A stretch of 64,000 nt of DNA from Streptomyces omiyaensis (GTDB lineage: Bacteria > Actinomycetota > Actinomycetes > Streptomycetales > Streptomycetaceae), in NCBI RefSeq assembly GCF_014650895.1, contig NZ_BMVV01000002.1, positions 372,001 to 436,000 on the forward strand, written 5' to 3'. Numbering within the stretch: position 1 is the stretch's first letter; the number at the start of each line of letters is the position of its first letter. This document shows positions 35,183 to 44,612 of this stretch, in pieces. The notes below the pieces were generated by a model. The model was not told the DNA's origin. It ran no database searches and worked only from the letters and a program-made list of their open reading frames with translations. A program made the translations under genes and the position numbers.

Positions 35183-36190
35183 TCACCGGGGCAGGACGAC
35201 GACATAGGCGGCGGGCTGCCGCTCCGACGCGGCCATCAGCGCCGTGCGGACCACGGTGGCCTGCTGCTCCATCGCCTCCCGCAGCTTGCGGGGGGTCAGG
35301 TGGACGACCGTGATGCCCAGTCGCTCCAGGTGTTCCCGCTTGCGGGTGTACTCCGACCACAGCGCGTCCTCGTCCTGCCGGGGCGCCCGGGTGTCCAGCT
35401 CCACCGCCACCGCCTGGTCCGGCCAGTAGGCGTCCACGCCGCCCAGGTGCGGGCCGCCGGGGAGCCGCAGGTCCACGTTCCACACCGGGTCCGGCAGCGC
35501 GAAGTCCCGCACCATCTCGTACAGCCGCTCCTCCGACAGCGCCCGCCCCTCGGTCAGGAGCGAGTCCACCACGTCCACCACGTGCGGCCGGGTCAGCAGC
35601 CGCGCCCGGCTCAACTCCCTGACCAGCGCCGGAGGTTCGCAGTGGCCGCCGCGGACGGCCTCGGTCAGCAGCCGGCGGACGGCCTCGGCGTCGTGCAGCC
35701 CCGAGACGGCGTCGACGACCGCCCGCGCCACCGGCGCGACCGGCAGCCCGTCCAGCTCCACCGGCTCCGGCGACTCCGGAGCCCGCACCACCCGCACGAA
35801 ACCGGTCGAGCGCAGCCGCCGGGTCCGCCCCACGAGGACGTCGATCCGCTCCGCGGCGGCCGGCGCGGGAGCGGAGGAGAAGCCGTGCAGGGCGAGCGCG
35901 GCGAGACCGGTGAGCATCGCGCCCGGTCCGCACAGCGGCGCCTCGCCGTCCCGGCGGGCGTAGAGCAGCGCGGCCCGCAGCCGGTCGTCACCGGTCGGGG
36001 CGGAGGGGTGGAGCAGGAAGACGCCCGGCAGCAGCTGCTGCCAGTCGCCGCCGGCCGCGGCCCGGCCGGCGACCTCCGCGGCGGGCACGCCCATGGCCCG
36101 CAACTGGCCGGTGGAGGCGAGGCGTTGCGTGAGGCCCGTGGTGGCGGAGAGGGGGCGGGGGCGGGGGGTGATGGGGGTGTTGTGGTTCAT
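35183..36190 (-). CDS. AbiEi-like N-terminal region plus DUF559/PDDEXK-like C-terminal domain
   Basis: This 335-residue protein has an N-terminal part resembling AbiEi antitoxin-type proteins: a helical segment VPAAEVAGRAAAGGDWQQLLPGVFLL near 35-60, split by a turn, and a transcriptional-regulator-like middle. The C-terminal domain (about 235-320) has the VSR/DUF559 nuclease-like pattern GVDAYWPDQAVAVELDTR with Asp and Glu positioned as PDDEXK metal ligands. Such stand-alone proteins are very common in actinobacteria. No AbiEii toxin gene is adjacent, so a toxin-antitoxin role is not supported, and function is unknown. Confidence 0.75.
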   Translation of the reverse strand: MNHNTPITPRPRPLSATTGLTQRLASTGQLRAMGVPAAEVAGRAAAGGDWQQLLPGVFLLHPSAPTGDDRLRAALLYARRDGEAPLCGPGAMLTGLAALALHGFSSAPAPAAAERIDVLVGRTRRLRSTGFVRVVRAPESPEPVELDGLPVAPVARAVVDAVSGLHDAEAVRRLLTEAVRGGHCEPPALVRELSRARLLTRPHVVDVVDSLLTEGRALSEERLYEMVRDFALPDPVWNVDLRLPGGPHLGGVDAYWPDQAVAVELDTRAPRQDEDALWSEYTRKREHLERLGITVVHLTPRKLREAMEQQATVVRTALMAASERQPAAYVVVLPR

Positions 36191-36292
36191 GCCGGGGGTC
36201 TTCCGCTCCCCGGACCGGTCCTAACGGCCTGTTACAAGCTGGTGGCCGAACCCGGACAAGGCGGGGCTAAAGTACGCACGTTCGACTGCCGA

Positions 36293-36322
36293 GGAGGGGG
36301 CCCGCGACGGCGGGCACCCTCC
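36293..36322 (-). terminator. Terminator after the second aminopeptidase gene
   Basis: A 13-bp stem with one mismatch (36293-36305 with 36310-36322) begins 13 bases past the stop codon. Confidence 0.65.
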
Positions 36323-36334
36323 CCGGTCCGCCGG

Positions 36335-38881
36335 TCACGCCTCCAGCGCGTCGCACTCCTGCGCCCGCAGGGCCCGGGCGAGGTCGTCGCGGGCCTCCAG
36401 GACGAGCCGGCGCAGCGCCGGAGCCGCGTCCGCGTGCTCCGTCAGCCAGGCGTCGGTCGCCGCCAGGGTCTCCGGCCGGTCCTGGAGCGCCGGGAAGAGC
36501 CCCCGCACCACGTCCATGCCGATCTGGATCGACCGCTCGGCCCAGATCCGCTCGATCACCGCGAAGTACTTCTCCGCGTACGGAGCGGTCAGTTCGCGCT
36601 GCGAGGGCTGCGCGAAACCGGCGATCACCGCGCCGGCCAGCGCGTTCGACAGCGCGTCCGACTCGACGACCTGCGCCCAGGCCTGCGCCTTGACCGCCGC
36701 GGAGGGCCGCGAGGCGAGCAGCCGCACCTGGTGGCGCTTGCCGCTGGCGGTGTCGTCCCGGGCCAGCTCCCCGTCGATCCGCGTCTCGTCGGCCCGGCCC
36801 TCCTCGGCGAGGGTGGAGAGCAGTGCCCAGCGCAGCTCCTGGTCGACGTCGAGCCCGTCGATCCGGGCGTTGCCGGCGAGCAGCCCCTCCAGGAGCTGGA
36901 GGTCGGCGTCCGAGGAGGCGGTCGCGGCGAAGAAGCGGGCCCAGGTCAGCTGGTGCTCGCTGCCCGGTCCGGCCAGCCGCAGCTCGCGCAGCCCGCCCTC
37001 GGCGAGCAGCCGGCCGCCCTCGGCGCGCCACGCCGGGGCCGCGTAGTGGGTGACCGAGGTGCGCGCCCAGGCGTGCACCATCTGCAGGACGCCGATGTCG
37101 GTCTCGCGGCCCGCGAAGGCGAGCACGACGGCGACGAAGTCGCGGGCCGGCATCAGGCCGTCCCGGGTCAGGTTCCACAGCGCCGACCAGCACAGCGCGC
37201 GGGCCAGCGGGTCGGTGACGTCCCCGAGGTGGCCGCGGAGGGTGTCGAGCGAGCCCTCGTCGAAGCGGACCTTGCAGTAGGTGAGGTCGTCGTCGTTGAC
37301 GAGGATCAGGTCCGGCCGCTCGCTGCCGGCGAGCTCGGCGACGACGGTCCGGACCCCGGCGACGTCCGCCTCCACGCGCGCGTAGCGGACGAGTTCGCCC
37401 TCGGCGAGCCGGTAGAGGCCGACCGCGACCCGGTGCGGGCGCAGCTCGTCGCCCTCCTGGAGGACGGCGAGCTCGGTGATCCGGCCCTCGGCGTCGTAGG
37501 TCACCTCGGGGGCGAGCACGTTGACGCCGGAGGTCTGGAGCCACGACTTCGACCAGGCCCGCATGTCGCGGCCGGAGGTCTCCTCCAGGACCGACAGCAG
37601 GTCGCCCAGGCGCGTGTTGCCGTAGGCGTGGCGCTTGAAGTAGCGGCGCGCGCCCTCCAGGAAGGCGTCCCGGCCCACGTAGGCGACGAGCTGCTTGAGG
37701 ACGGCGGCGCCCTTGGCGTAGGTGATGCCGTCGAAGTTCAGCTTGGCGTCCTCCAGGTCACGGATGTCGGCCGTGATCGGGTGGGTGGACGGCAGCTGGT
37801 CGGCGCGGTAGGCCCAGGCCTTGCGGTTGTTGGCGAAGGTGACCCAGCTGTCGGTGAAGCGGGTGGCCTCGGCGAGCGAGAAGGAGCCCATGAAGTCGGC
37901 GAAGGACTCCTTCAGCCACAGGTCGTCCCACCAGACCATGGTGACCAGGTCGCCGAACCACATGTGGGCCATCTCGTGCAGGATCGTGTTCGAGCGCCGC
38001 TCGTAGGCCGCCCGGGTGACCTTGCCCCGGTAGATGTACTCCTCCGTGAAGGTGACCAGGCCGGGGTTCTCCATGGCGCCGAGGTTGTACTCGGGCACGA
38101 AGGCCTGGTCGTACTTGCCGAAGGGGTACGGGTAGTCGAAGGTGTCGTGGAAGAAGTCCAGGCCCTGCTTGGTGACCAGGAAGACGTCGTCCGCGTCGAA
38201 GTGCCGCGCGAGGCCCTTGCGGCACATCGCGCCGAGCGGGATCTCCAGGTCGCCGCGGCGGTAGGTGTCCGTGACGTAGTGGTACGGGCCGGCCACCACG
38301 CAGGTGATGTACGTGGAGATCGGCAGGGTCTCGGCGAAGCGCCACGTGCCGTCGGCGTCGCGCTCCCCGGCGCCGTTGCTCCAGACCGTCCAGCCCTCGG
38401 GCGCGGTCACCTCGAAGCGGTACGGGGCCTTGAGGTCGGGCTGCTCGAAGTTCGCGTACACCCGGCGGGCGTCGGCCGGCTCGTACTGGGTGTAGAGGTA
38501 GACCTCGCCGTCCTCGGGGTCGACGAAGCGGTGCATGCCCTCGCCGGTGCGGCTGTAGGCGCACTGCGCGTCGACGACCAGCACGTTCTCGTCGGCGAGG
38601 CCGTCCAGGGCGATCCGGGCGCCGTCGAAGACGACGGCCGGGTCCAGCGCGCGCCCGTTGAGCGTGACGGAGGTGACCGAGGGCGCGATCAGGTCCGCGA
38701 AGGTGGCGTCGCCCTCGCCGGTGCGGCGGAAGCGGATCGTCGTCACCGAGCGGAAGGTGCGTACCGCCTCCGTGGACTCGCCGACCGCCGAGCGCAGGTC
38801 GAGGGCGACCTCGTAGCCGTCGACGGACAGCAGCGCCGCCCGCTCGTGGGCCTCGTCGCGGGTCAGGTTCTCACCGGGCAC
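36335..38881 (-). CDS. pepN: Aminopeptidase N (M1), second copy
   Basis: This 848-residue M1 zinc aminopeptidase has GAMEN near 266, the zinc motif HEMAHMWFGD near 302 and the downstream KES supplying the third ligand (NES in the other copy). A C-terminal ERAP1-like domain follows. GTG 38881 has AAGGAG five bases upstream; the longer reading to 38932 lacks a good site. It is paralogous to the enzyme at 21906-24488. Which of the two is the main broad-specificity PepN cannot be told. Confidence 0.95.
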   Translation of the reverse strand: MPGENLTRDEAHERAALLSVDGYEVALDLRSAVGESTEAVRTFRSVTTIRFRRTGEGDATFADLIAPSVTSVTLNGRALDPAVVFDGARIALDGLADENVLVVDAQCAYSRTGEGMHRFVDPEDGEVYLYTQYEPADARRVYANFEQPDLKAPYRFEVTAPEGWTVWSNGAGERDADGTWRFAETLPISTYITCVVAGPYHYVTDTYRRGDLEIPLGAMCRKGLARHFDADDVFLVTKQGLDFFHDTFDYPYPFGKYDQAFVPEYNLGAMENPGLVTFTEEYIYRGKVTRAAYERRSNTILHEMAHMWFGDLVTMVWWDDLWLKESFADFMGSFSLAEATRFTDSWVTFANNRKAWAYRADQLPSTHPITADIRDLEDAKLNFDGITYAKGAAVLKQLVAYVGRDAFLEGARRYFKRHAYGNTRLGDLLSVLEETSGRDMRAWSKSWLQTSGVNVLAPEVTYDAEGRITELAVLQEGDELRPHRVAVGLYRLAEGELVRYARVEADVAGVRTVVAELAGSERPDLILVNDDDLTYCKVRFDEGSLDTLRGHLGDVTDPLARALCWSALWNLTRDGLMPARDFVAVVLAFAGRETDIGVLQMVHAWARTSVTHYAAPAWRAEGGRLLAEGGLRELRLAGPGSEHQLTWARFFAATASSDADLQLLEGLLAGNARIDGLDVDQELRWALLSTLAEEGRADETRIDGELARDDTASGKRHQVRLLASRPSAAVKAQAWAQVVESDALSNALAGAVIAGFAQPSQRELTAPYAEKYFAVIERIWAERSIQIGMDVVRGLFPALQDRPETLAATDAWLTEHADAAPALRRLVLEARDDLARALRAQECDALEA

Positions 38882-39024
38882 GGTCACTCCTTCGTGGCGT
38901 GTTCGAAACAGGACCGATCCTCCCATGCGCACCTTTCACCCGGCGCACGGGAATGCCGACACGCGCCCGCGGCGTTGCGACAGGTCGGCGCACCCGTTCC
39001 GCACGCCCGCATCCGAGGAGTGAC

Positions 39025-39660
39025 ATGTCCGAGAGCAGGACCACCGCAGAGTTCTTCTTCGACCCGCTGTGCCCCTGGGCCTGGATGACCTCCCGGTGGA
39101 TGCTGGAGGTGGAGCGGGTCCGCCCGGTGGACGTGCGCTGGAAGGTCATGAGCCTCGCCGTCCTGAACGAGAACCGGCTGGACGAGGTCCCCGCCGAGTA
39201 CCGGGAGATGCTGGAGACCCAGGCGTGGGGCCCGGTCCGCGTCGTCGTGGCGGCCCAGCAGCTGCACGGCGACGAGGTCGTCGGCAAGCTCTACACCGCG
39301 CTCGGCACCCGCTTCCACAACGAGGGCGAGGGCGTCACCCGCGAGGCCATCACCGGCGCGCTGAGGGACGTCGGCCTGCCCGAGGAGCTGGTGGAGTACG
39401 CCGACAAGGACACGTACGACGCCGAGCTGCGCGCCTCCCACACGGAGGGCATCGAGAAGGTCGGCCAGGACGTCGGCACCCCGGTGATCGCGGTGCCCGG
39501 CCCGGACGGCGACGAGGTCGCCTTCTTCGGCCCGGTCGTCACCCCGACCCCGCGCGGCGAGGCCGCGGCCCGGCTGTGGGACGGCACCCTGCTGGTCGCC
39601 TCGACGCCGGGCTTCTACGAGATCAAGCGCACCCGGACGGCGGCGCCGAGCTTCGAGTAG
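39025..39660 (+). CDS. DsbA-family thioredoxin-fold protein, mycothiol-dependent nitroreductase type
   Basis: This 211-residue cytoplasmic protein belongs to the thioredoxin-fold DsbA group close to mycobacterial Rv2466c, a mycothiol-dependent reductase. FFDPLCPWAW lies at residues 10-19 and a cis-Pro in VGTPVIAV near 152. The second Cys of the CPWC motif is Ala, leaving a single active-site Cys, so a monothiol mechanism via mycothiol is likely. ATG 39025 has GAGGAG four bases upstream. The gene is divergent from the second PepN gene. Confidence 0.85.
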   Translation: MSESRTTAEFFFDPLCPWAWMTSRWMLEVERVRPVDVRWKVMSLAVLNENRLDEVPAEYREMLETQAWGPVRVVVAAQQLHGDEVVGKLYTALGTRFHNEGEGVTREAITGALRDVGLPEELVEYADKDTYDAELRASHTEGIEKVGQDVGTPVIAVPGPDGDEVAFFGPVVTPTPRGEAAARLWDGTLLVASTPGFYEIKRTRTAAPSFE

Positions 39661-39677
39661 CCGCCGCCGCAGGAACA

Positions 39678-39716
39678 GAAGAACCCCCGCGATTCACGTC
39701 ATCGCGGGGGTTCTTC
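39678..39716. terminator. Bidirectional terminator before sodF
   Basis: A perfect 16-bp stem (39678-39693 with 39701-39716) lies between convergent genes. Confidence 0.9.
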
Positions 39717-39777
39717 CTCGTTCCGCCCGCTGGTGAAGGTTGAGAAGACGATCACGAGCAGGACGAGCGGGGGGCCG

Positions 39778-40425
39778 TCAGAAGGAGATGAGCGGCACGC
39801 TGGCCTTGGCGGCCAGGTAGCGCTTGTTCACGTCCTGCCAGTTGACGACCTGCCACATGGCGTCGATGAAGTCGACCTTCTGGTTCTTGTACTGGAGGTA
39901 GAAGGCGTGCTCCCAGGCGTCGAAGACGAGGACCGGGACCGAGCCCTGGCCGACGTTGCCCTGGTGGTCGTAGACCTGCTCGACGATGAGGCGGCCGCTG
40001 ATCGGCTCGTAGGCGAGGACGCCCCAGCCGGAGCCCTGGGTGGTCGCCGAGGCCTTGGTCAGCTGGGCCTTGAACTTGGCGAAGGAGCCGAAGGACTCGG
40101 TGATCGCGTCGGCCAGCTCGCCCACGCCGTCGGCCGCGAGCGGCTCGCCGCCGCCCTCGCCGCCCTTCGGGCTCGCCATGTTGTTCCAGTAGATGGAGTG
40201 GAGGATGTGGCCGGAGAGGTGGAAGGCCAGGTTCTTCTCCAGGCCGTTGACGGAGCCCCACTGGTCCTTGTCGCGGGCCTCCTCCAGCTGCTCCAGGGTG
40301 TCGTTCGCACCCTTCACGTACGCGGCGTGGTGCTTGTCGTGGTGCAGCTCGATGATCTGCGGGTTGATCACCGGCTCCAGCGCCGCGTAGTCGTACGGCA
40401 GCTCCGGAAGTGTGTAGATCGCCAT
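39778..40425 (-). CDS. sodF: Iron-containing superoxide dismutase
   Basis: This 215-residue cytoplasmic enzyme converts superoxide to oxygen and hydrogen peroxide. Metal ligands are visible: the His of ELHHDKHH (residue 28), a His in [12 protein letters not shown] (near 76), and the Asp and His of [13 protein letters not shown] (near 168-172). Length and motifs fit the Fe/Mn family; in Streptomyces this gene is the Fe form, sodF. ATG 40425 has AAGGG upstream. A Nur-like box at 40456-40470 suggests repression when nickel is plentiful, the known switch between SodF and nickel SodN. Confidence 0.97.
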   Translation of the reverse strand: MAIYTLPELPYDYAALEPVINPQIIELHHDKHHAAYVKGANDTLEQLEEARDKDQWGSVNGLEKNLAFHLSGHILHSIYWNNMASPKGGEGGGEPLAADGVGELADAITESFGSFAKFKAQLTKASATTQGSGWGVLAYEPISGRLIVEQVYDHQGNVGQGSVPVLVFDAWEHAFYLQYKNQKVDFIDAMWQVVNWQDVNKRYLAAKASVPLISF

Positions 40426-40455
40426 GTGTGCCGAGCCCTTCGACTGACTGCTTAT

Positions 40456-40470
40456 TGCAACCTATATGCA
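40456..40470. promoter_or_regulatory. Nur-type (nickel regulator) box upstream of sodF
   Basis: TGCAA-CCTAT-ATGCA matches the recalled Nur consensus tGCaa-N5-ttGCa with one deviation and lies 31 bases before the sodF start. Nur binds the sodF promoter in Streptomyces with nickel. Confidence 0.75.
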
Positions 40471-40612
40471 AGTGCAGGCTAACAGCACATGCACATCTTG
40501 TTGATCAGTCCTCGGACCTAGGTCCGCCGCGCGCCCCTCCCGCTTCCGCGCGCTCCGCCGGACGGCCTACGCGACCGCTGTCCGTCCCGTCCGGGATCCC
40601 TAGCGTGCGGAC

Positions 40613-41503
40613 ATGAGACTTCTCCCGAGACTCGCCTCGGCCTGCGCCCTCGTCGCCCTGCTCGCCGGCACCGCCCAGGCCGCCGCCCCCTGGCGGCAGG
40701 TCGGCTCCGACGCCCGCGGCGGGGTCAGCGGCCTCGCCCACGAGGGCGCCGGCACCGCCCTCGTCGTCCACGACAACAAGCGCTCCGGACAGCCGCGCCT
40801 CTCCCGGCTCGCGTACGGGGCGGACCGCGCCGCCGTCACCCCGCTCGCCTGGCGGGGAGCCGAACCCGAGGACCTGGAGGCGATCGAGGCGATCCCCGGC
40901 AGGCCGGGGGAGTATCTCGCCGTCGCCGCCCGCGGCATCGTCCACCGCCTGGAGGTCACCGGCTCCACGGCGACCGTCGCCGGCTACACCCCGCTGCCCG
41001 CGATCGGCACCGGCGACGACTTCGAGGGCTTCGCGCTCGTCGCCCGAGACGGGCGGTACGCCGCCCTGTGGGCCGACCGCGGCGACGGCCCGGACCGGCC
41101 CGCCACCCTGTACGCCGCCCCGCTGGCCTTCGCCCCGTGGGGCGAGCCGACGTTCGGCGCGGTCACGAAGCGCGCCCTCACCGCCCCGCACCCCACGGGC
41201 GCGGGCGTCCACCACGTCTCCGACCTCTCCGTCACCGACTCCGGCCGGATCCTGGTGGGCTCGGCGGCGGACGCGGGCGACGACGGGCCCTTCGACTCCG
41301 CCGTGACCGACGCCGGGCAGGTCGTCCTGACGGGCTCCGGCCGGGTGCGGATCTCCCTCACCGCCCGCCCGGTCCCGCTCGGCACCTTCCCCGGCCGCAA
41401 GGTCGAGGCCGTCGAGTGCCTCCCCGGCGGCGACGCGCTCCTCGGCACCGACGACGAGAACCGGGGAGGACAGGTCCGCACGGCGCCCTACTGCGGGACC
41501 TGA
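40613..41503 (+). CDS. Secreted protein, beta-propeller-like, unknown function
   Basis: This 296-residue exported protein has a classical signal peptide (MRLLPRLASACALVALLAGT, cleavage near AQA-A, residue 23). The mature part is beta-rich with repeated short strands and turns rich in Gly and Asp, and two Cys residues near the C-terminus probably form a disulfide. It may be a small propeller, but no family motif is certain. ATG 40613 lacks a ribosome site. TAGCGT at 40601-40606 ends six bases upstream, as for leaderless mRNA. Confidence 0.75.
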   Translation: MRLLPRLASACALVALLAGTAQAAAPWRQVGSDARGGVSGLAHEGAGTALVVHDNKRSGQPRLSRLAYGADRAAVTPLAWRGAEPEDLEAIEAIPGRPGEYLAVAARGIVHRLEVTGSTATVAGYTPLPAIGTGDDFEGFALVARDGRYAALWADRGDGPDRPATLYAAPLAFAPWGEPTFGAVTKRALTAPHPTGAGVHHVSDLSVTDSGRILVGSAADAGDDGPFDSAVTDAGQVVLTGSGRVRISLTARPVPLGTFPGRKVEAVECLPGGDALLGTDDENRGGQVRTAPYCGT

Positions 41504-41530
41504 TCCCGGGCGCGCCCGGTCCCGGACGCG

Positions 41531-41565
41531 CGCACGCCCCGCCGGGGGGCCCGGCGGGGCGTGCG
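41531..41565. terminator. Bidirectional terminator
   Basis: A 16-bp stem (41531-41546 with 41550-41565) with a GGG loop lies between the secreted-protein gene and the convergent permease gene. Confidence 0.85.
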
Positions 41566-41594
41566 TGGTGCCGAAGGGGGCGTGCGGGAGCGGG

Positions 41595-43016
41595 TCAGTC
41601 CTCCCCGGCCGCCGAGCCGCGCGCCCTCTGGAGCGCGAAGCCGCCCGCGGCGAGGAGCAGCGTCAGGGCGCCCGTCGCGTACAGCTGCACCCGGGTGCCC
41701 TCCTCGCGGGCCATCAGGAAGAAGATCGCCGCCATGCCGGCCAGCGCCACCCAGGTCAGCACCGGGAAGGCCCACATGCGCACGACCAGCTTCTCCGGCT
41801 CCTCGCGCTCGGTGCGGCGGCGCAGCACCAGCTGGGAGGCGGCGATGAAGAACCAGACGACGAGGATGATCGCGCCGATGGTGTTGAGCAGCCAGATGAA
41901 GGCCTTGTCCGGCGACCAGTAGCTCAGCAGGACGGCGCCGAAGCCGACGACGCAGGAGAGCAGGACGGCCGGGCGCGGCACGCCGCCGTACAGCCTGCCG
42001 AGCGCCTTCGGGCCCTGGCCCCGGCCGATCAGCGAGCCGGCCATCCGGGAGGCGCCGTAGATGTTGGCGTTCATCGCGGAGAGCAGGGCGATCAGGACGA
42101 CCACGTTCATGATCTGTCCGGCCGCCGGGATGCCCAGGAAGTCGAGGGTGGCGACGTACGGGCCCTTCTCGACGACCGCCGGGTCGTCCCAGGGGACGAG
42201 GGTGACGATGACCGCCATGGAGCCGATGTAGAAGAGCGCGATCCGCCACATCGCGGTGCGGACCGCCTTGGCGACGCCCTGCACGGGGTGCTCGGACTCG
42301 GCCGCGGCGATGGTGACCGTCTCCAGGCCGCCGTAGGCGAAGACGGAGGCGAGCAGACCCACGATCAGGCCCTCGGAGCCGTTCGGGAAGAAGCCGTGGT
42401 CGCCGATGAGGTTCGAGGTGCCGGGGATGTCGTCGGTGCCGGGCAGCAGGCCGGTGATGGCGAGCACGCCGATGCCGAGGAAGAGGACGATCGCGCCGAC
42501 CTTCAGCGCGGCGAACCAGAACTCGAACTCGCCGAAGTTCTTCACCGCCGCCAGGTTGGTGCCGCAGAAGACCAGCATGAACAGCGCCACCCAGGCCCAC
42601 TCCGGAGTGCCCGGGAACCAGCCCGTCATGATGTTCGCGGCGCCGATGCCCTCCAGGCCGACGGCCACGCAGAGCAGGAACCAGAAGGCCCACCCCGCGG
42701 TGAAGCCGGCCCACGGACCGAAGGCGCGTTCGGCGTGGACGGAGAACGAGCCGGAGGCGGGGTTCGCCGCCGACATCTCGCCGAGCATCCGCATCACCAG
42801 CATGACGAGCACGCCGGAGATCGCGTACGCGACGACGATCGAGGGCCCGGCGGCGGCGATGCCGGCGCCGGAGCCGACGAAGAGGCCGGCGCCGATGACG
42901 CCGCCGAGGGCGATCATCGACAGATGGCGCTGCTTGAGGCCGTGCGAGAGGCCCTCTGCGGGAGCTGCGGCGCCGTCCTGGCGGTCGGCCTGCGCGGGCG
43001 CGGTGGTCCGAGACAT
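41595..43016 (-). CDS. APC-family amino acid permease (GABA/aromatic permease type), copy 1
   Basis: This membrane transporter has 473 residues and twelve helices. The AAT-family signature SHGLKQRHLSMIALGGVIGAG starts near residue 24, crossing into helix 1 with GVIGAGLFVGSG. The conserved NFGEFEFWFAALKV lies near 160. It should import an amino acid with protons; close relatives include GabP and AroP. ATG 43016 has AGGG seven bases upstream; a TTG two codons earlier is less likely. Two close paralogues lie at 43133-44545 and 45487-46923. Confidence 0.93.
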   Translation of the reverse strand: MSRTTAPAQADRQDGAAAPAEGLSHGLKQRHLSMIALGGVIGAGLFVGSGAGIAAAGPSIVVAYAISGVLVMLVMRMLGEMSAANPASGSFSVHAERAFGPWAGFTAGWAFWFLLCVAVGLEGIGAANIMTGWFPGTPEWAWVALFMLVFCGTNLAAVKNFGEFEFWFAALKVGAIVLFLGIGVLAITGLLPGTDDIPGTSNLIGDHGFFPNGSEGLIVGLLASVFAYGGLETVTIAAAESEHPVQGVAKAVRTAMWRIALFYIGSMAVIVTLVPWDDPAVVEKGPYVATLDFLGIPAAGQIMNVVVLIALLSAMNANIYGASRMAGSLIGRGQGPKALGRLYGGVPRPAVLLSCVVGFGAVLLSYWSPDKAFIWLLNTIGAIILVVWFFIAASQLVLRRRTEREEPEKLVVRMWAFPVLTWVALAGMAAIFFLMAREEGTRVQLYATGALTLLLAAGGFALQRARGSAAGED

Positions 43017-43132
43017 GGGCAACCCTGTTCATAGGCTGAGACGGGGAGGGAGGCCCACAGTCTGGGCGCCCGCACCGCTCAGAGGGAACGGGTGTCCGCT
43101 ATACGGTCACCACCTTCACACAAGGTGAAGAT

Positions 43133-44545
43133 TCAGTTCCGTTTCGTCGTGGACGTGCGCGCCTCCCGGGACGCCCGCACCTCGCGGAGCCACGCCACCA
43201 GCAGCACCGCCGCCGTCGCGCCGGCCGACCACAGCACCTGGGGCCGCGCCCCGTCGTCCGTCAGCATCAGCACCAGCACCGCGCCCATCGCCGCCAGCGC
43301 CGTCCACGTCAGCCACGGGAAGCCCCACATCCGCAGCGTCGGCGTCCCGGACGCCTCCCGCTCGATCCGGGGCCGCAGCCGCAGCTGCGAGACCGCGATC
43401 AGCGCCCACACGAACAGCAGCACCGCGCCGACCGCGTTGAGCATGTAGAGGAAGACCGAGTCCGGCCACTTCAGATTGAGCAGCACCGAGACGAAGCCGA
43501 AGGCCACCGAGGCGAGCACCGCCCGGCGCGGCACCCCGCCGCCCGACACCTTCAGCAGCCCCTTCGGCGCCTCGCCGCGCTCCGCCAGCGAGAAGACCAT
43601 CCGCGAGGAGCCGTACAGATTGGCGTTGAGCGCCGACAGCAGCGCCACGAACACCACCACGTTCATGATCTGCCCCGCGCCCGGCACCCCGATCGCGTCG
43701 AGCACCGCCACGTACGGCGACTCGCCCGGCACCATCGACGTCCACGGCAGCAGGGTCACGATCACCAGCATCGAGCCCACGTAGAAGAGGAGGATCCGCC
43801 AGACGGCGCTGCGCACCGCCCGCGCCACGTTCCGCGCCGGGTCCTCCGACTCGGCCGCCGCGATGGTGACGACCTCCAGCCCGCCGAAGGCGAAGATCAC
43901 CGCCAGCACCCCGGAGACCACCCCGGACCAGCCGTTGGGCAGGAAGCCGCCCTGCCCGGTCAGGTTCGCGAGCCCCACCGGATCGGTGTCCGGCAGCCAG
44001 CCGGCGATCGCCAGCGCGCCCAGCACCAGGAAGAGGACGATCGCGCCCACCTTCAGCGCGGCGAACCAGAACTCGAACTCGCCGAAGTTCTTCACCGCCG
44101 CCAGGTTCGCCGCCGTGAAGACCACCATGAAGAGCAGCACCCAGCCCCACTGCGGGACCCCCGGCACCCAGCCGTGCGCGATCCGCGCCGCGCCCGTCGC
44201 CTCCACCGCGAGGACGACCACCAGCAGGAACCAGTACAGCCAGCCCACCGAGAAGCCGGCCCAGCGCCCCAGCGCCCGCTCCGCGTGCACCGAGAACGCG
44301 CCGGACGCCGGCATCGCCGCCGACATCTCGCCCAGCATCCGCATCACCAGCATCGCGAGCGCACCCGCGATCAGGTACGAGAGGACGATGCCGGGCCCGG
44401 CGACCGCGATGCCCGCGCCCGAGCCGACGAAGAGACCGGCGCCGATGACCCCGCCCAGGCCCAGCATCGTCAGGTGACGCTGCTTCAGGCCGTGGGAGAG
44501 GGGCTCGGACCCGGTCGGCGGGGAGGGGGGTGCGGCGTCGCGCAT
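43133..44545 (-). CDS. APC-family amino acid permease, copy 2
   Basis: This 470-residue permease is closely related to the previous one. It shares LSHGLKQRHLTMLGLGGVIG near residue 17, NFGEFEFWFAALKVGAIVLF near 155, and GQIMNVVVF in the second half. ATG 44545 gives a normal N-terminal tail, but a GTG at 44590 with a distant GGAG would add 15 residues and cannot be excluded. It is followed downstream by copy 1 on the same strand, about 115 bases away, so they arose by tandem duplication but may be transcribed separately. The substrate is unknown. Confidence 0.92.
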   Translation of the reverse strand: MRDAAPPSPPTGSEPLSHGLKQRHLTMLGLGGVIGAGLFVGSGAGIAVAGPGIVLSYLIAGALAMLVMRMLGEMSAAMPASGAFSVHAERALGRWAGFSVGWLYWFLLVVVLAVEATGAARIAHGWVPGVPQWGWVLLFMVVFTAANLAAVKNFGEFEFWFAALKVGAIVLFLVLGALAIAGWLPDTDPVGLANLTGQGGFLPNGWSGVVSGVLAVIFAFGGLEVVTIAAAESEDPARNVARAVRSAVWRILLFYVGSMLVIVTLLPWTSMVPGESPYVAVLDAIGVPGAGQIMNVVVFVALLSALNANLYGSSRMVFSLAERGEAPKGLLKVSGGGVPRRAVLASVAFGFVSVLLNLKWPDSVFLYMLNAVGAVLLFVWALIAVSQLRLRPRIEREASGTPTLRMWGFPWLTWTALAAMGAVLVLMLTDDGARPQVLWSAGATAAVLLVAWLREVRASREARTSTTKRN

Positions 44546-44596
44546 GGTGGGGGACTCGCGCTCTGGGAGGAGGGGCACGTGCACAGGCACTTTATG

Positions 44597-44612
44597 GAGA
44601 CTCCACAGTCTC
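44597..44612. promoter_or_regulatory. Inverted repeat upstream of permease copy 2
   Basis: GAGACT-CCAC-AGTCTC is a perfect 6-bp inverted repeat just upstream of the permease. CACGTG hexamers at 44646 and 44674 lie further out. It is a candidate operator or attenuator; no regulator is known. Confidence 0.35.
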
